Source: Acanthococcus lagerstroemiae
Taxonomy: Eukaryota; Arthropoda; Insecta; Hemiptera; Eriococcidae
Assembly (NCBI GenBank): GCA_031841125.1
Contig: CM063107.1
Location: forward strand, 44,529,497-44,593,496
Length of the DNA stretch: 64,000 bases
Reading direction: 5' to 3'
Part shown: piece after piece, positions 9,480 through 20,941 of the stretch
Numbering within the stretch: position 1 is the stretch's first letter
Layout: every line of letters starts with the position of its first letter
The notes under the pieces: model-generated
The model's database searches: none
Told to the model about the DNA's origin: nothing
What the model saw: the letters and a program-made list of their open reading frames with translations, nothing else
Translations under genes and position numbers: made by a program

Positions 9480-12400
9480 TTGGATTAGGAATGGTGTGGG
9501 CCTTGAATAACTGGGCTGGTCTCTTTTTATATGAATGGGAAAATGGCCTGCCCTACCGCGGGGAAGGTAAACCAATCGGAAAACCCGCACTGTGTAGGTT
9601 CCTCGTTTGCAAAAATGGTCGCAGAAGATGAGGTCGCTGTTCGTAGAAATCCATGCTTTTTCTCCCATCATGTTGTGTCGCGCTTTTCGTTTTCATTTGA
9701 ACTTCAATTTTTTTTATTGTGTAAAATATCGTAAATGATGTTCTAAACTGATTATTACAAAAATAAAAAATGAACCAGAAGAAAAGAATTCATATCGTAA
9801 GAAAAACGATTTAAAAATTTGTTGCGGAAAAAATACAAATCGACGCTGCGGTTTTTCTCTCTCTTTCTCTCACTTTTTTACCTAGCGGCGCCATTTGAAA
9901 TTGAATTCACGACTTAGACTATAGAGAATCAAATTGCCGTATGAAATTGGTTGCGCGTATACGCTTATTATTTCTTTCTTCTTTTTCATTCTTTCTTCCT
10001 TTCTTTTGAAAGAACGAGTGACTCGAATGAAAACTAGCAGTGGTGAGCCTGAGTGAAAATCTAAATCCATTGTTTTCTTTGGGTTTGCCAGGAAAAGACA
10101 ACCCAAATGATTTCAAGAGGTTTGTCATAGGCTCGCTTTTCGTTTTTCGAAGGCGAGCATAGAACTTGACGTGTACTGTCGTGTGTAGTTGATTTAAAAT
10201 TTGAAAATCGCGTTCTGTATCGGTGAAGATTGCGCCCGATAATTTTCTAGAATAATATCCCTCTTGGGCGTGAATTGATTTCACCTTTTCGCTGCAAATT
10301 ATTTTATTCCTAAGACACCGCATAATGCCTTTCGGAGGCGTTAGATTCATTTTCAGAAATTTAACACGAGTGTACCTCCTGGCTGTGGGTTCGTGTCGTC
10401 GATAACGAATAAATATAATGAAGGGGGGGACGAAGGCGTATAAGAAATTGCGAATAACGGGATTTGAACGATTTCACTCTTTCCTTTCCTCTCGTATCGG
10501 AATATTATCAAAAAGTGGGAAAGTCGAAACCAGTATCTACATTATAGACTGCATTCGCCCCGAGTGTCAATTATTTGCCCCCTCCTTTCATTTTAAATAT
10601 TGATCAAGTACCAGGAAGTTTGAGTTTTGTACATTGTCAGATATTGAAAGTAGCGTCGTAGTGGCAAAGGAGTGTGCACTGGGACTTTCCCAGCTTAGGA
10701 CAAATTTATTTAAAGAGCGCATTTTTGGTCGACCCGCGACCCCTTAAAGTTTTTCCAAAAAAACGTAAGTGGATGAGTAATGAACCTCAATCGAATATTC
10801 AGTTCAATTTTGATCGTATTTCAGAAAATGAATTGTGCACAATATCTCGATTAATTGGATTCTTCACCACGCTACCATCTGACTCACTCGGAGGTCTTTT
10901 GAGGTTATTCAGAATGATTGCAGTTTGTTGAATAGAAACAAAAAGTAATGTCTAGTATAAGACAAAAATGTCTAATGCATCCAATTTTGTGAATTTTTTA
11001 CCTGACTTCGTCGATAGTGACAAAGGAAATAGTGGTCCCGAGGTTCAAACTAGTGGCAGAGTTGGAGGGAGGCATAGAAGGCTTCAGGTCTCCAATAGTT
11101 TCTGGCGCATCCTCTCCACCGAACTGTGATTTCTTTCCAAATTGTCCCTTTTTCTGAAAAAATCAGCTCATGGTTCTCATGTTTCAATTTGAAATGTTGA
11201 CATTCTGAAGCTGAAGCCTCTCTCCCCCCAGCCAGAAGAATCACTTTATCTCCGTTTCAGTGTGGAAGATCCATGTCATACACCCTCAATCTGTAGGATA
11301 AGACTCTGTTTTCATTCAATCTTGCAATCTCTGATCTCCAAGCCAATAAGTTAAAAAGAAAGTTCTGCCCTTAATATTTTGCAAATTTTGGTTTTTTAGT
11401 TGAAAAAAAAACTTTCATTTCAAATTTTGTTTTTCAGCTTTATGATTTTAAGAATTTAAGATCTAGGTTCAAGCACCTTCTCTTCCTTCTCCTTAAATAA
11501 AAATAATAATACGCTAGTCGGCTTTTATTTTCGACTAGATCCAAGCAGCAGAGAAACCAATTCGGAGCTTCTTTCTCGATTTTATTCCAGATTACAAAAC
11601 TAAGAAAGTCCTTTCTCCTATTAAGGCGTTAATGTCGTTTTCAAGTATTAAGCGCCCCTCTATGATTATTACCCGATATGATTATTAATTACATTGTGTT
11701 ACACTTTTTCGTTTATGTTTCTTAACCTTTTCTTCATCTGTGTAACCAACGCCTCTGTATTTGGGTGGGACCCTTGAAAAGCCAAGTGACACAAGAGACT
11801 CCCCATTATAAATTTCCTTAATAACGTGATGATAAACGAATTTTCATATAGAGCTGAAGCAAGTTCCAGAAATACAGGAACAAAATAAATGAATAAAAAG
11901 CAAACAAACAGATGAAAAATGAATCATCCCCAATTTTGTAAATCTTGATTTAAAATAGAATAAATCTTCTGTTTCTCAATTTGATTCTTGATTTTCAATT
12001 TTTTCTCAAATTTGAATCGCGGTTTTCCTCATGTAGGCAAAAACATTTTGTAAAAATCTCTGTGCCAAGATGGTCAGAATCATCATCAGAATGTTCCAGG
12101 TTTTTCAATGTTAGCTCGAGCAAGGAGGCTGGGCTGGTGCTGTGAGCCTACTAAGTTTTGAAAATATTTAAAACGTCCTTATAACATGGCGATTTTGGGG
12201 GAAAACTCCTCAGTTTTCTCCTGAATTAAAAGTAAGAAAATTCCGAAATTATTATTTCACCCCAAATGTTGATTCAAGCTCTAGGAAGTAATACTGGCAG
12301 TAAAATGTATTTTTCCGTCTAGCCGATGGATCGAGGGTAGAGCTCTCCTAGTCATATTCCAGTGTTAGCAGTTTGAAAAAAAATCAGCTATCAGCTAACA

Positions 12401-12770
12401 AAATTGGGTCCTCAGTTCAAATTTTCAATGGGTTCAATTTTTGCTTATTCATTTTAAAAATGTTTGTCGTAATTATCAAAATCGTGTGCTTAGTTGACAA
12501 AATCAGATCAGAAGTTGGAAAAACTTACATTTTTAATAAGCAAAATCGAGTCATGAAGCCCCCCCCCCCCCCGAAATAAAGAAGTCACTTCGTTACGTTC
12601 CTGAATTTACCCCAAATTTTAGTATTTCACCTCCAATTTTTCTCTCTGATTAAAGAGTGAAAATGAAAGTAGTCTCCTAAATTCGGTGGCAGGGGAAAGG
12701 TGAAAAACAAGAAGATTTCTATTTCCAGTATCGTCGGTATTAGTTTTTCAGTAAGAGACGAAGGTCTCTT
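9480..12770. other. Intronic DNA, no gene recognised
   Basis: Long AT-rich intron sequence on the receptor's minus strand. Short pyrimidine tracts (9860-9880, 9970-10010) and a C-run at about 12560-12573. No exon, RNA gene or bounded element supported. Confidence 0.4.
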
Positions 12771-12778
12771 CTACTATC

Positions 12779-13084
12779 CAGGGATGGCAAGTTTTGATTT
12801 TCCCGTGTGTAGCAAAATGCAAAACAAATTCTTTTCAAAAATTGATCAAGAAACTCCTACCTTCTCCCCCTCCCCAAGTAGCTCTTTTTTTATGTAAACA
12901 TTATTTTTCTTTTTGTTCTGTAAAGTATGGTGCAAAATTTGAATTTTCTTGAGAATTTTCCCGAGTGGTGCAAAATTTTGATTTTCAGATTGTAGCAGAG
13001 ATGTTTTCTAATTTTTCGGAGTGTAGCAAAAATGTTCCCGTGTGTAGCACTTGTACGCCTGCTACACCCAACTTGCCACCCCTG
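12779..13084. mobile_element. hAT-type MITE (GGATGGCAAGTT family)
   Basis: Ends CAGGGATGGCAAGTTTTG and CCAACTTGCCACCCCTG are inverted repeats. Flanks CTACTATC (12771-12778) and CTCCTATC (13085-13092) match at 7 of 8 bases. 306 bp, with the internal motif GTGTAGCAAAAT repeated in degenerate form. No coding capacity. Lies in the intron between the TM3-TM4 and TM5 exons. Confidence 0.82.
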
Positions 13085-13092
13085 CTCCTATC

Positions 13093-16000
13093 TAGATTCA
13101 TTACTCTCTCGGAATTTTTCTTGAGTCTTGTTCAAGTTACTTGTAGTGTCGAGAAGAAAATTATCCAAAAATAAATTTTTATTCAGTTATATAAGTTCTT
13201 CGGCATAATTTCTTAAATTTTGTATCAAGTTGCGAGCAAACAGAAAAGAAGTTATTAGGTCTTCACACGGCGGCCTTATGACGTGTTTCATTCTGAAGGA
13301 GGTAGTGTGAGGTGTGCAGTTATCGAATTTGTCTAACATTAAACAAACCTAGGCGTAGTATAAACACGTCCGAGCCATAGAAATCCCGAGGGCAGCCCAC
13401 CCCCTTCCTCATCAGTCATCTTTCAGACTTGACAAATCGGCAATTTCAGTTTGGAAATTCACACATTTTGGACAGTTTTTCTGTTTGTTCTTCTCTTCTG
13501 AATGGCTAATTTTTTTCGCGTTAACTGTCAGACAATTTCTGATTCTCGCCTGTTCAATACATTTTCTTTAGTAGTAAAGGTAGAACCAATGAATTGCAGA
13601 GCCAGTTGACCTGTCAAACAAAAAGAGAAATATGAGATTTTTTACTTCCAGAACTGACCTATAATTGACTGTTTAACATAAACCCTACTCCCCGCTTCGT
13701 GAATGTATTCTCCAATTATGTTAAAGACTGAGGCGGAAAAAACCGTCCCCAAGTTTGATTCTGCGAGGATTATTGCAGACTATAATATGTTGAATTACGG
13801 AAGCATGCAAAATGTTGAGGTACGTTAGTACACTCAAAGTTCATTGACTGGAAAGGAGGAGAGGGTTGCAGTACACTTCTGTAATTCCTATTCAATTTGC
13901 CTCAATTTCGAAAAATTCAGCAAAATTAAACGTGAGTAATTAAAAAGGCTCTAATATGAGAACGTTTGTTGCACCATAAACAGATAAAAAGAAAAATAAT
14001 ATGGCATAATTATGTGCTCAAATGTAAAACTGAAAAAATTCTCAACTCATCGGGTGACGTGTTCGTTTTTCCTGGCAAAATAATCGTTTTGCATACCCCT
14101 TTTCCCTCCCTGTCCTGTGCGATACACATAGCGCAGCTGTTTTGTATAAAGGCGGGGAAGAAAAGTGACTCGTGTATTTTTATTTCCAGCGATATAGTGG
14201 CGACCTTATTCATTTTTCAGGCAAAAGTACACATTAATTAATCGTTTTCTTTGTTCTCCTGAAAAAGATTCGCCGTTTATAGATACGTTTTACCCTCGAA
14301 ACAGTTTTAAAACTAAGATAAAATTAACGGGCGAGGACTCATTTTTTAATCCACGCTCCCGTTTTTCTTCAAGCTGAGATTTCATACGCGTACTACAGAA
14401 AATAAGATGAAATCGCTTTTCAAAATTACTACTACCGAATTATTTTAATTTTCTTTTTCGGTTTCATATTTTTGTGCTTATTTAATTATATTTTTCTCCC
14501 ATTCTTTCTTATATCGCTATCAATGTTTAGGTTGAATGTCTGTGTAGCTACACGCTCCAGAATTGTGCCCACTTGCTCTTTCGAAGAAGGAATTCGAAAA
14601 ACGCGTACTAAGGGAGTGTCCTTTTCGTATCTTGGAACTGTTGAAGATACGTTAAATTTAGAAGACTCTTTATGAGGAAAAGAAGAAGGAGGCGTGTAGG
14701 TTGATTTCAAAAAAGTACCAATTTCGTAAAATTATATCGGGATAGTCTGCATTGATGAAAAAGAGACATTCCAGTTGCGACATTTTGACAAAGTCTTGCT
14801 ATAAGAGTTACAAATTTTTTTTCTGCTTTTATGTCTCAGTATTTCGCGCTGATCACATATTTTTTGTGCACCACTTTCAAGTCTCGATATTGACGCCCAA
14901 ACTGTGTTCAGTAAATTAAAAACATCGCGATGTAGATGCTTTTGATATTGAACTTTATTTTTTTTCTCCTGAAACGTGCTGAACAGTATTAGGCCGAAAA
15001 GTAATTCAAAGATATGAGAGTATTATCTTTTCATGTCCTTTTTGTTATTAGTTCTCATTTTTTCTTAACTGAGGAACATGATCAACATGATCTGGTATTA
15101 GTTTTCTTGAAAACGTTCAGTTTCTTTCTCACATTCAAAGCATTCCAGCTGCCTATCTACTATTTTTCATTATTCGAGTTTCATTGTGTCGACTTAAAAA
15201 TCTTATATAAGGCACGCAGATTTTATTTTGCCCTCATATTCCAACGAATCTTGATGCAATTGCGCAGAGGCATTTATATGCGAGAGGATTCTCCTCGACA
15301 TTGTCTCAAAAATAGAATTTCAAGGTAATCTTAGCTTCAAACGTATTAACATTTGAGCTTCTCAATAAAGTTTGTCTCCCAGAGAAAACATCTTTCCGAC
15401 CCGTTACGGCAGAGCCCCTCTCCCCATAAACTAACATGTCTTGGCAATTGTTTTTACAAAATCTGCATTTTGGGTGACTTGATAAAATCTTTCACCACTG
15501 TAAATGAGGTTGCTGTCGAAAATCACGTAATCTTTGACCTGATTGACAAATATGCTAATTTTCTTCTCAGGTGACATGAATGACGTCACCGAACTGATTG
15601 AATTCAGTTTGTTGTGGGTTTCTGTTCCGAAATTGCGTGCTGCTTAGAGCACTACGCTGTATTATCGAGACGCCCTTTGATGTTGCATTCTGCTACTCGA
15701 TGCTCCGAACAAACGGCTGTACGTGTTTGTGATTCGTACATTCGAATAAAGCCTATCAGCGAACGAAAACATGATTTATTACAATCCCTACATCAGTATG
15801 AACATGTAAACTTTGAACATAATTTTGAAATTGAAAATAATCGTTTCTGAACAAAATTCTGTTTTATCAGGGTAGTAGTAAAAAAGAACAAATTCATTTA
15901 ACATGGAACTAAAAGCAGAAGGTTAGTAAATAAGCTGACACTTTGCACTGAAAGTAGATGGTGATACCGAACAGCATCAGCTTTTCGTCCAGCGGTTACA

Positions 16001-16170
16001 GCGCTTCTAGCGGAGTTCGAATATGCGAATTACCATATACCACCACAGAATTTTTTTTTACTACTTTTTATTTTCTATTTCTCTGATGAGTGACATCGTA
16101 TTTCACTCGTAGTGTACACGTACTGTTCTGTCAGAAGTTGTTCGCGTATCTAAAATCGGTGAAATTTTTT
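13093..16170. other. Intronic DNA, no gene recognised
   Basis: AT-rich, no bounded repeat or exon that I can support. Several 60-100 codon open frames on both strands overlap each other and resemble no known family. Confidence 0.4.
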
Positions 16171-16177
16171 GACTTAC

Positions 16178-16405
16178 CGAGAAAGGTCACCCAGCCGGAA
16201 ACCATCAACGAGAGCGCCCACACGATGGCGATTTTTATTCCAACCAGTCGTTTAGTGGAGTACGTGTGCCTGGTTTTCAGCGGATTGCTGATGCCGAAAT
16301 ACCGACCCAGGCTGATGCAGCACATGTGCATGATGCTGCACGAGCACGCTAGCACGTCGCACGAAACGTACACGTTGCACCACGCTATCCCCAGGGGCCA
16401 GTAAC
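16178..16405 (-). CDS. 5-HT2: 5-HT2-type serotonin receptor, exon with TM3-TM4
   Basis: Internal exon of a class A G-protein-coupled receptor that should sit in the plasma membrane and bind a biogenic amine. Read on the minus strand it starts after a tttgttgcag acceptor and ends before a gtaagt donor (exon phases 2 in, 1 out). The 75 full codons begin YWPLGIAWCNVY, with the conserved TM3 cysteine, and continue with the amine-contact aspartate in SCDVLACSCSIMHM. A GRY triplet (SLGRYFGI) stands where most receptors have DRY. Next come intracellular loop 2 (NPLKTRH.YSTKR) and TM4 with its conserved Trp (KIAIVWALSL). The motif set and the next exon point to the 5-HT2 class; the exact subtype is unresolved. 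The previous exon (TM1-TM2) must end with a single base of a split codon; I did not find it in the window. Confidence 0.88.
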
Positions 16406-16808
16406 CTGCAACAAACAAATTTCGCTCAAATCAGTTCGCCCTTTCATATTACCATCCAGTTTTCCCCGGAAAAAACTGCGGTAGTGCTGTTAAAAATATT
16501 ATGTGTTGACAATTTACTCATTCATGAGCCGGGCATTTAGTCTACGCCATTGGTTTACCTAATCCTCTGTGGGTTATGAAGAATGTTAAATGAAGAAAGT
16601 AATTTAGGGATTACAGGTATAGAGAAGTGTTATTTGATCGTTATTACGTAGAATGAATGGGGGAAAATATTCTGTTTTGAGAATTTATGGATATTTTTGA
16701 TTGTGCCCGAGAATTTTGCAAAGGTTTTTTCTTGAATGGATGGTCGATTACTAAATATTCGAAAGGAAAGTTGTGTAAAAAGTAACCAGGAGCGGATCCA
16801 GGAAGCTG

Positions 16809-16809
<1 letters not shown>

Positions 16810-16878
<69 letters not shown>

Positions 16879-16923
16879 GCGAGTGAGCGAGTGAGTGAGT
16901 GAGTGAGTGTGAGAGAGAGAGAA
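16810..16923. repeat. (GA)n microsatellite with GAGT variants
   Basis: Starts as an uninterrupted GA run of about 65 bases, then changes to GAGTGAGC and GAGTGAGT units, then GA again. It directly precedes a retrotransposon tail in the same orientation, so it may have grown at that insertion. Confidence 0.95.
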
Positions 16924-17202
16924 ATTATGAAGGAAACTAAGATGGTGGATATTGGGTACATAATCAAAAAATTAAAATTCAAGTTTGTGGGCCACATGGC
17001 CAGGGAGGCAACCCGGAAATGGGGGAATATGTTGTCGGTGTGGACCCCCTATGCTAGTAAAAGAAATAGAGGACCCCCCCTCATCAGGTGGCGGGACGAA
17101 CTGGTTGCAAGAATCGGCACAGGTTGGATGGGGCGGCCCAAAATAGATCAAGATGGAAAAGGGTGGTGGAGACCAATGCCCAAAACTGGGCAGGATAATT
17201 AG
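16924..17202 (+). pseudogene. Non-LTR retrotransposon tail fragment
   Basis: Reads KETKMVDIGYIIKKLKFKFV, GHMAREATRKWGNMLSVWTP, GPPLIRWRDELVARIGTGW. These are the GHMAR...W...V..W.P and GRP..RWRDEL...G..W motifs at the C-terminus of RTE/jockey-like endonuclease-reverse transcriptases. Only the last 90 or so residues remain, and the 5' part is absent or replaced by the GA repeat. A different copy from the one at 1809. Confidence 0.75.
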
Positions 17203-17716
17203 GCGTCGGTCGGCCGCTAACCCAGGTTAAATAAAAAAATCGAAGCTCTCTCAACAGTAATATTTCATTAACGTCCCATGAACGTTGTCAGCTTGGTTAC
17301 CATCAACATTTATTTCCAGGTTGTTTACTAGCCTGAAAAGTCATAATTTCAAAAAACTGTAATGAAAGTTATGAAAAGTCATAATATTTCAACCAAAATT
17401 CGAGAAAGTCATGATATTTCATCATATTTATAGTTCACAATATTGCCCTTACAAAAAGAAAAAAAAAATAATGAGAAAAAAAATCAAGTGAATATTTATT
17501 ACAGAAGCTTAGCGCGCTCTGTATTGATAGGGCGTAGTATTGAATGCTTGCACTAGATAAAAAATGACGTGGTCTGCACTCGGGTCATTTATGATTTAGC
17601 CACGGACGTTAACTACTTAAATCTGGACCCTTCATTGTCACTAATGTGGAGGCCTTGAATTAACGGAGGGTGATAGCTTCGCCTTCCATGCAGACTGCGT
17701 ATTTTATTTACTATTG
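17203..17716. other. Unassigned AT-rich DNA
   Basis: No gene seen. Short internal duplication of the phrase GAAAGTCATAATATTTCA around 17340-17420. Confidence 0.4.
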
Positions 17717-17724
17717 ATTAGAAC

Positions 17725-18021
17725 TAGAGACGTACCGAAGAGTTTTCCGGGGGGGGGGGTTGGGTAAAAATTGTGAAAGTCCCAACTGACTCCACTCAAA
17801 ATTCCCAAGTATCAAAGCAAAAGAAGAAAAAACTGAAAAAACTTCCTGACTTTGTTGGGTTTTCCCAACTTCTCAACTCAATTCCCAAGTATCAAAGAAA
17901 AAAATTGTTTAACTTGTTGGATCTTCCCAACTCGGTTGACTGAAATGGTATATTTTCCCAATTGCTGAGTGAAAAATTCCTACGGGGGGGTTGCCCCCTG
18001 CCACCTATCGGTACGTTCCTG
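17725..18021 (-). mobile_element. hAT-type MITE, GACGTACCGA family, copy 3
   Basis: Ends TAGAGACGTACCGAAGAG and TATCGGTACGTTCCTG; flanks ATTAGAAC at 17717-17724 and 18022-18029 are identical, a perfect 8-bp duplication. Same orientation as copy 2, with fewer internal repeats (297 bp). The perfect flanks make this and copy 4 the best-defined members. Confidence 0.9.
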
Positions 18022-18844
18022 ATTAGAACACATTTATCACCAGTTTTATACAAATGGAATATTGCTTATTTTTGTGCACGCTTATAAATGCAGAAGATTG
18101 CATGTTCAAACCACCCACAAAGAGCAGCAAAACTAGGGGCATTTTCAACTCTCTTAAGACTCTCTCATTTTTATTCCATATTACTGTAATGTCGTTAAAG
18201 GAAAAATGTTGAAATATGCAACAAGTATAATTCTGGTGTTTTTTTGTGTGTTTTTTTTTTTTTTAAAGAAAAAAATCCAAGCTTTGTGCCTGAAAAGTAG
18301 GGTACACTTTTACTGTCAAAATATTCTCTTATTTAAAGTATCCCCCTATTGGAAAATCAGGTACAGAATATAAGTTCCGCAATATAGATTTTGATTTATC
18401 TGAAAATTAATCAAAAGGGGGTGTGTGGGTGGAAGGGGGAGGGGTCAAAAAGTGGAGCCCCCGGCGAGGCACAAAGCGCCGGGTTCGTTTCCCCTTCCAT
18501 CTCCTTTCAATATCCCCCGTGATAGTCATGAAAAAATATCATGAATAGTCACGATTTTGTTTCCCAAATCCAGTAGACACCGTGGTTTCCTAAACAATGT
18601 ATGTATGTTAGAAGTTGAAAGGAACCTCTCTCAGCAATAATGTTTAACCAAAATAAGTTTGACTTGCAGGGATGGAGCAAGTGTTTTTGTTGTGAGAGAG
18701 GAGGGTACGTCCTTACTTTTTCGATGAAAATGTTAATTTTGCCTACTAGAAATATTTTGAGATCTTTTTCTTCTTGGTTGCCAGCTTGATTCTGGGCATT
18801 TAATGACTGTAGTGATCACGTTGCACAGCGTACTTGGCGGAGCA

Positions 18845-19330
18845 ATGACAGTAGTTTCTTGTAACATTACCCGCGACTTGTTGCGTTATTGCGTTAGAGT
18901 AATTCTTTCGCTGTGCTGCGCATGCGAATCTTTACTAGCCACGTTATCTCACAACTTGAGTAGGCTTCCCACAATACACATAACATTGCACCAATCCTTC
19001 AGACACTGGTGGTAACTGGTGACGCGTTTTTTCTTGTTGCTGTGAATGGGGAAAGGGGATTGCATAGCACGCTATCTATCCACCGAGACTCGTACTGCGA
19101 GTCCTGTTAGGATGTTTGCGGGGAGAGAGATGAAACCTGTTCACAGTGTTGCCAGACCCCTTTCGTGAAAATTGTTGAGATTTGGTTGTGTCATAGAAAT
19201 AATTATATCTGAGCACACACTTCTGTATCGTGTGCCAGCCTCTCGACAACGTGTCAGTTCTTACGAATGAGAGATGGCAACACTGCTTGTTCGCTAGCTT
19301 TTCCCGGTGTTGTGAATCGAATCCATTCGG
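18845..19330. repeat. Dispersed host repeat, copy 1
   Basis: Aligns by eye with 29590-31265 once the insertions there are removed. Shared blocks: TACTAGCCAC, CTCACAAC.TTGAGTA, CCAATC.TTCAGA, GCA.AGCACGCTATCT, CCTGTTCA and CTAGCTTT. Within this copy an extra 142-bp MITE sits at 19144-19285. Function and full length unknown. Confidence 0.65.
19144..19285. mobile_element. Short hAT-type MITE (CAGTGTTGCCA family)
   Basis: Ends CAGTGTTGCCAGAC and GAGATGGCAACACTG are inverted repeats. Flanks CCTGTTCA and CTTGTTCG match at 6 of 8 bases. The empty site is present in the related repeat at about 31229-31243, where CCTGTTCA runs straight into CTAGC, so the insertion boundaries are confirmed independently. 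Confidence 0.85.
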
Positions 19331-19679
19331 CCACGGAGCGACGAGATACTAAAATCTTCTAAATTGCTGAGAAAAAAAGGTCTTCATATTTTAAATTTTA
19401 CCTGCTGACAATATAGCAGGTTCTAGGGGGAGGGAGGTTGGAGGGCAGAATGATTCTCCTGACCGTCCAAAATAAAATGTTTCCACAGAAATTCTTAGAA
19501 AAATTGAAAAAGTTTGCTCATTTCGCTCGTAAATGCGTGTTTTTATTACTTTTAACCTTTCAAGGGTCAATACCATAAAATCCGATTGGTTGACAGCAAA
19601 AATTTTGGAGGGAGCCTTGCTCAAAAAGATGCTTCTCGGATAGAGAAACGTAAACGATGTAGCGAAAAGTCCTCTCAGC

Positions 19680-20740
19680 CCGATGAATTCAAATCGACGT
19701 CAACGAAAAATGAAGTGTAAGTACATAGAAATCGACCCCTAGACGTCACTGATTGAATTTTTTTTGAACGTCGCGGACGAAGGAAAAATGAATCGCCTCG
19801 TTAGGGTCGACTATACGTTGAGAAACATATTTTCATCCGGATTGATGTACAAAACTACCCCGTGTTTTCACGGTCCTCTCGCCAGACCGCTTACATGCAT
19901 GATACACGCCGTAAAATGGGTGTACGAATTGGTTTCGGTAACTCGATGGCGGTCAAATTTTGCCACCGCCGGTGCACATAAAACGGGGCAATAATGCCGG
20001 CAATTCGAAAAACGAGGGAGAGAACTTTTCGCTCCTACGCGAACGTCTGTATATAATATCGAGGTTGCAAAATGAGACGTGCGCGCGTGCAGAATAGCAT
20101 TTTAAAATTGAGAAGGAGAGAGAGCGAGAACTCGGCGGCGGCGAAGTCGAAAAGCATCTCCGACGTGTGTTCATTTGAGACAGACGCCGACGATAAACAA
20201 TAAACCGATTTAAATAAACGCAAAGTTGCGAACTGAAAGTATTGAGATCGAAGTCAACTGAAATAAAAATAAAAAACACGAAGACAAATATACATGTAGT
20301 TAGTTTGAAAAAGGAAAAAAATTTTAACGTAATACGTGAAATCGAACAACCATGTATACGTGTTGAGTGCATGTGTGCACGCCATTGACAACAAACTGTT
20401 GACACATACAATAAAAGTTGTATTTATTTGTACAGAGGACGGGGATCGCCAATTTTCGGTTCTCCGTGTGTGGTTGCGAATTTTGTTCCATTCGAATTAC
20501 ACGTGTTCGTGTTCCTCGACTGCCGAATACAATTTAATCGTGTTTCGACAAGGCTACGCAAATTTTAAATACACGTGATACGAAAGATAAAACCGAGCGA
20601 ATGCGTCGGCGATGGGCCCGTTCAACCCGCCAACGTAACAAATTTGAAAGTAAATTCAGTTTTCGCGCTCTTTGTGTCCGGTTTTTCCCTTTTCTTTGTT
20701 TTCGGCTTCGAAGCATCCGAAATATTGTGACGAGAAAATT
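19680..20740. other. CpG-rich unique block, no gene assigned
   Basis: More CpG and fewer homopolymer runs than its surroundings, and no match to the repeat families in the window. Contains GACGTGCGCGCGTGCAG and a purine tract GAGAAGGAGAGAGAGCGAG. Overlapping open frames of 60-152 codons occur on both strands, but none resembles a known protein. It could hold an untranslated exon, promoter or conserved non-coding element. Confidence 0.3.
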
Positions 20741-20882
20741 GTAGGTGTGAATGGAGGTGGTAGATACATGGGGATGATTGGGACAGTTGTTTGAGTCATC
20801 CTTCGTTTAGTCACATTGCTGAGCTATTTACAGGATGCTTCAGGATTGATGATAATGATGATGATTACTGGTTATCAGTAGA

Positions 20883-20941
20883 CTAAAATGCAGCTCTCCA
20901 TTTCTCCCTATCCTGTGCGAGTTCTTTCATGTCGTAATAAC
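20883..20941 (-). pseudogene. Possible retrotransposon tail cut off by the 20942 insertion
   Basis: On the minus strand this reads YYDMKELAQDREKWRAAF then stop, resembling the extreme C-terminus (A.DR..WR) of RTE-like proteins. It abuts the hAT-type element on one side, and an RT-domain fragment in the same orientation abuts the other side at 23060. Both probably belong to one dead retrotransposon that the element entered, after an earlier internal loss of sequence. Confidence 0.5.

Noticed and set aside
9215..9671. N-terminal half of a 281-codon minus-strand open frame ahead of the TM5 exon
   Set aside because: A clear acceptor at 9215 joins in phase to the TM3-TM4 exon. The upstream residues do not look like a receptor and part of the stretch is a dispersed repeat.
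16644..16997. 117-codon minus-strand frame with a long LSLSLS run
   Set aside because: It is the translation of the GA microsatellite and the reverse strand of a retrotransposon tail.
19953..20411. 152-codon minus-strand frame
   Set aside because: Overlaps another frame on the same strand, has no recognisable domain and lies in a block I prefer to call non-coding or untranslated.
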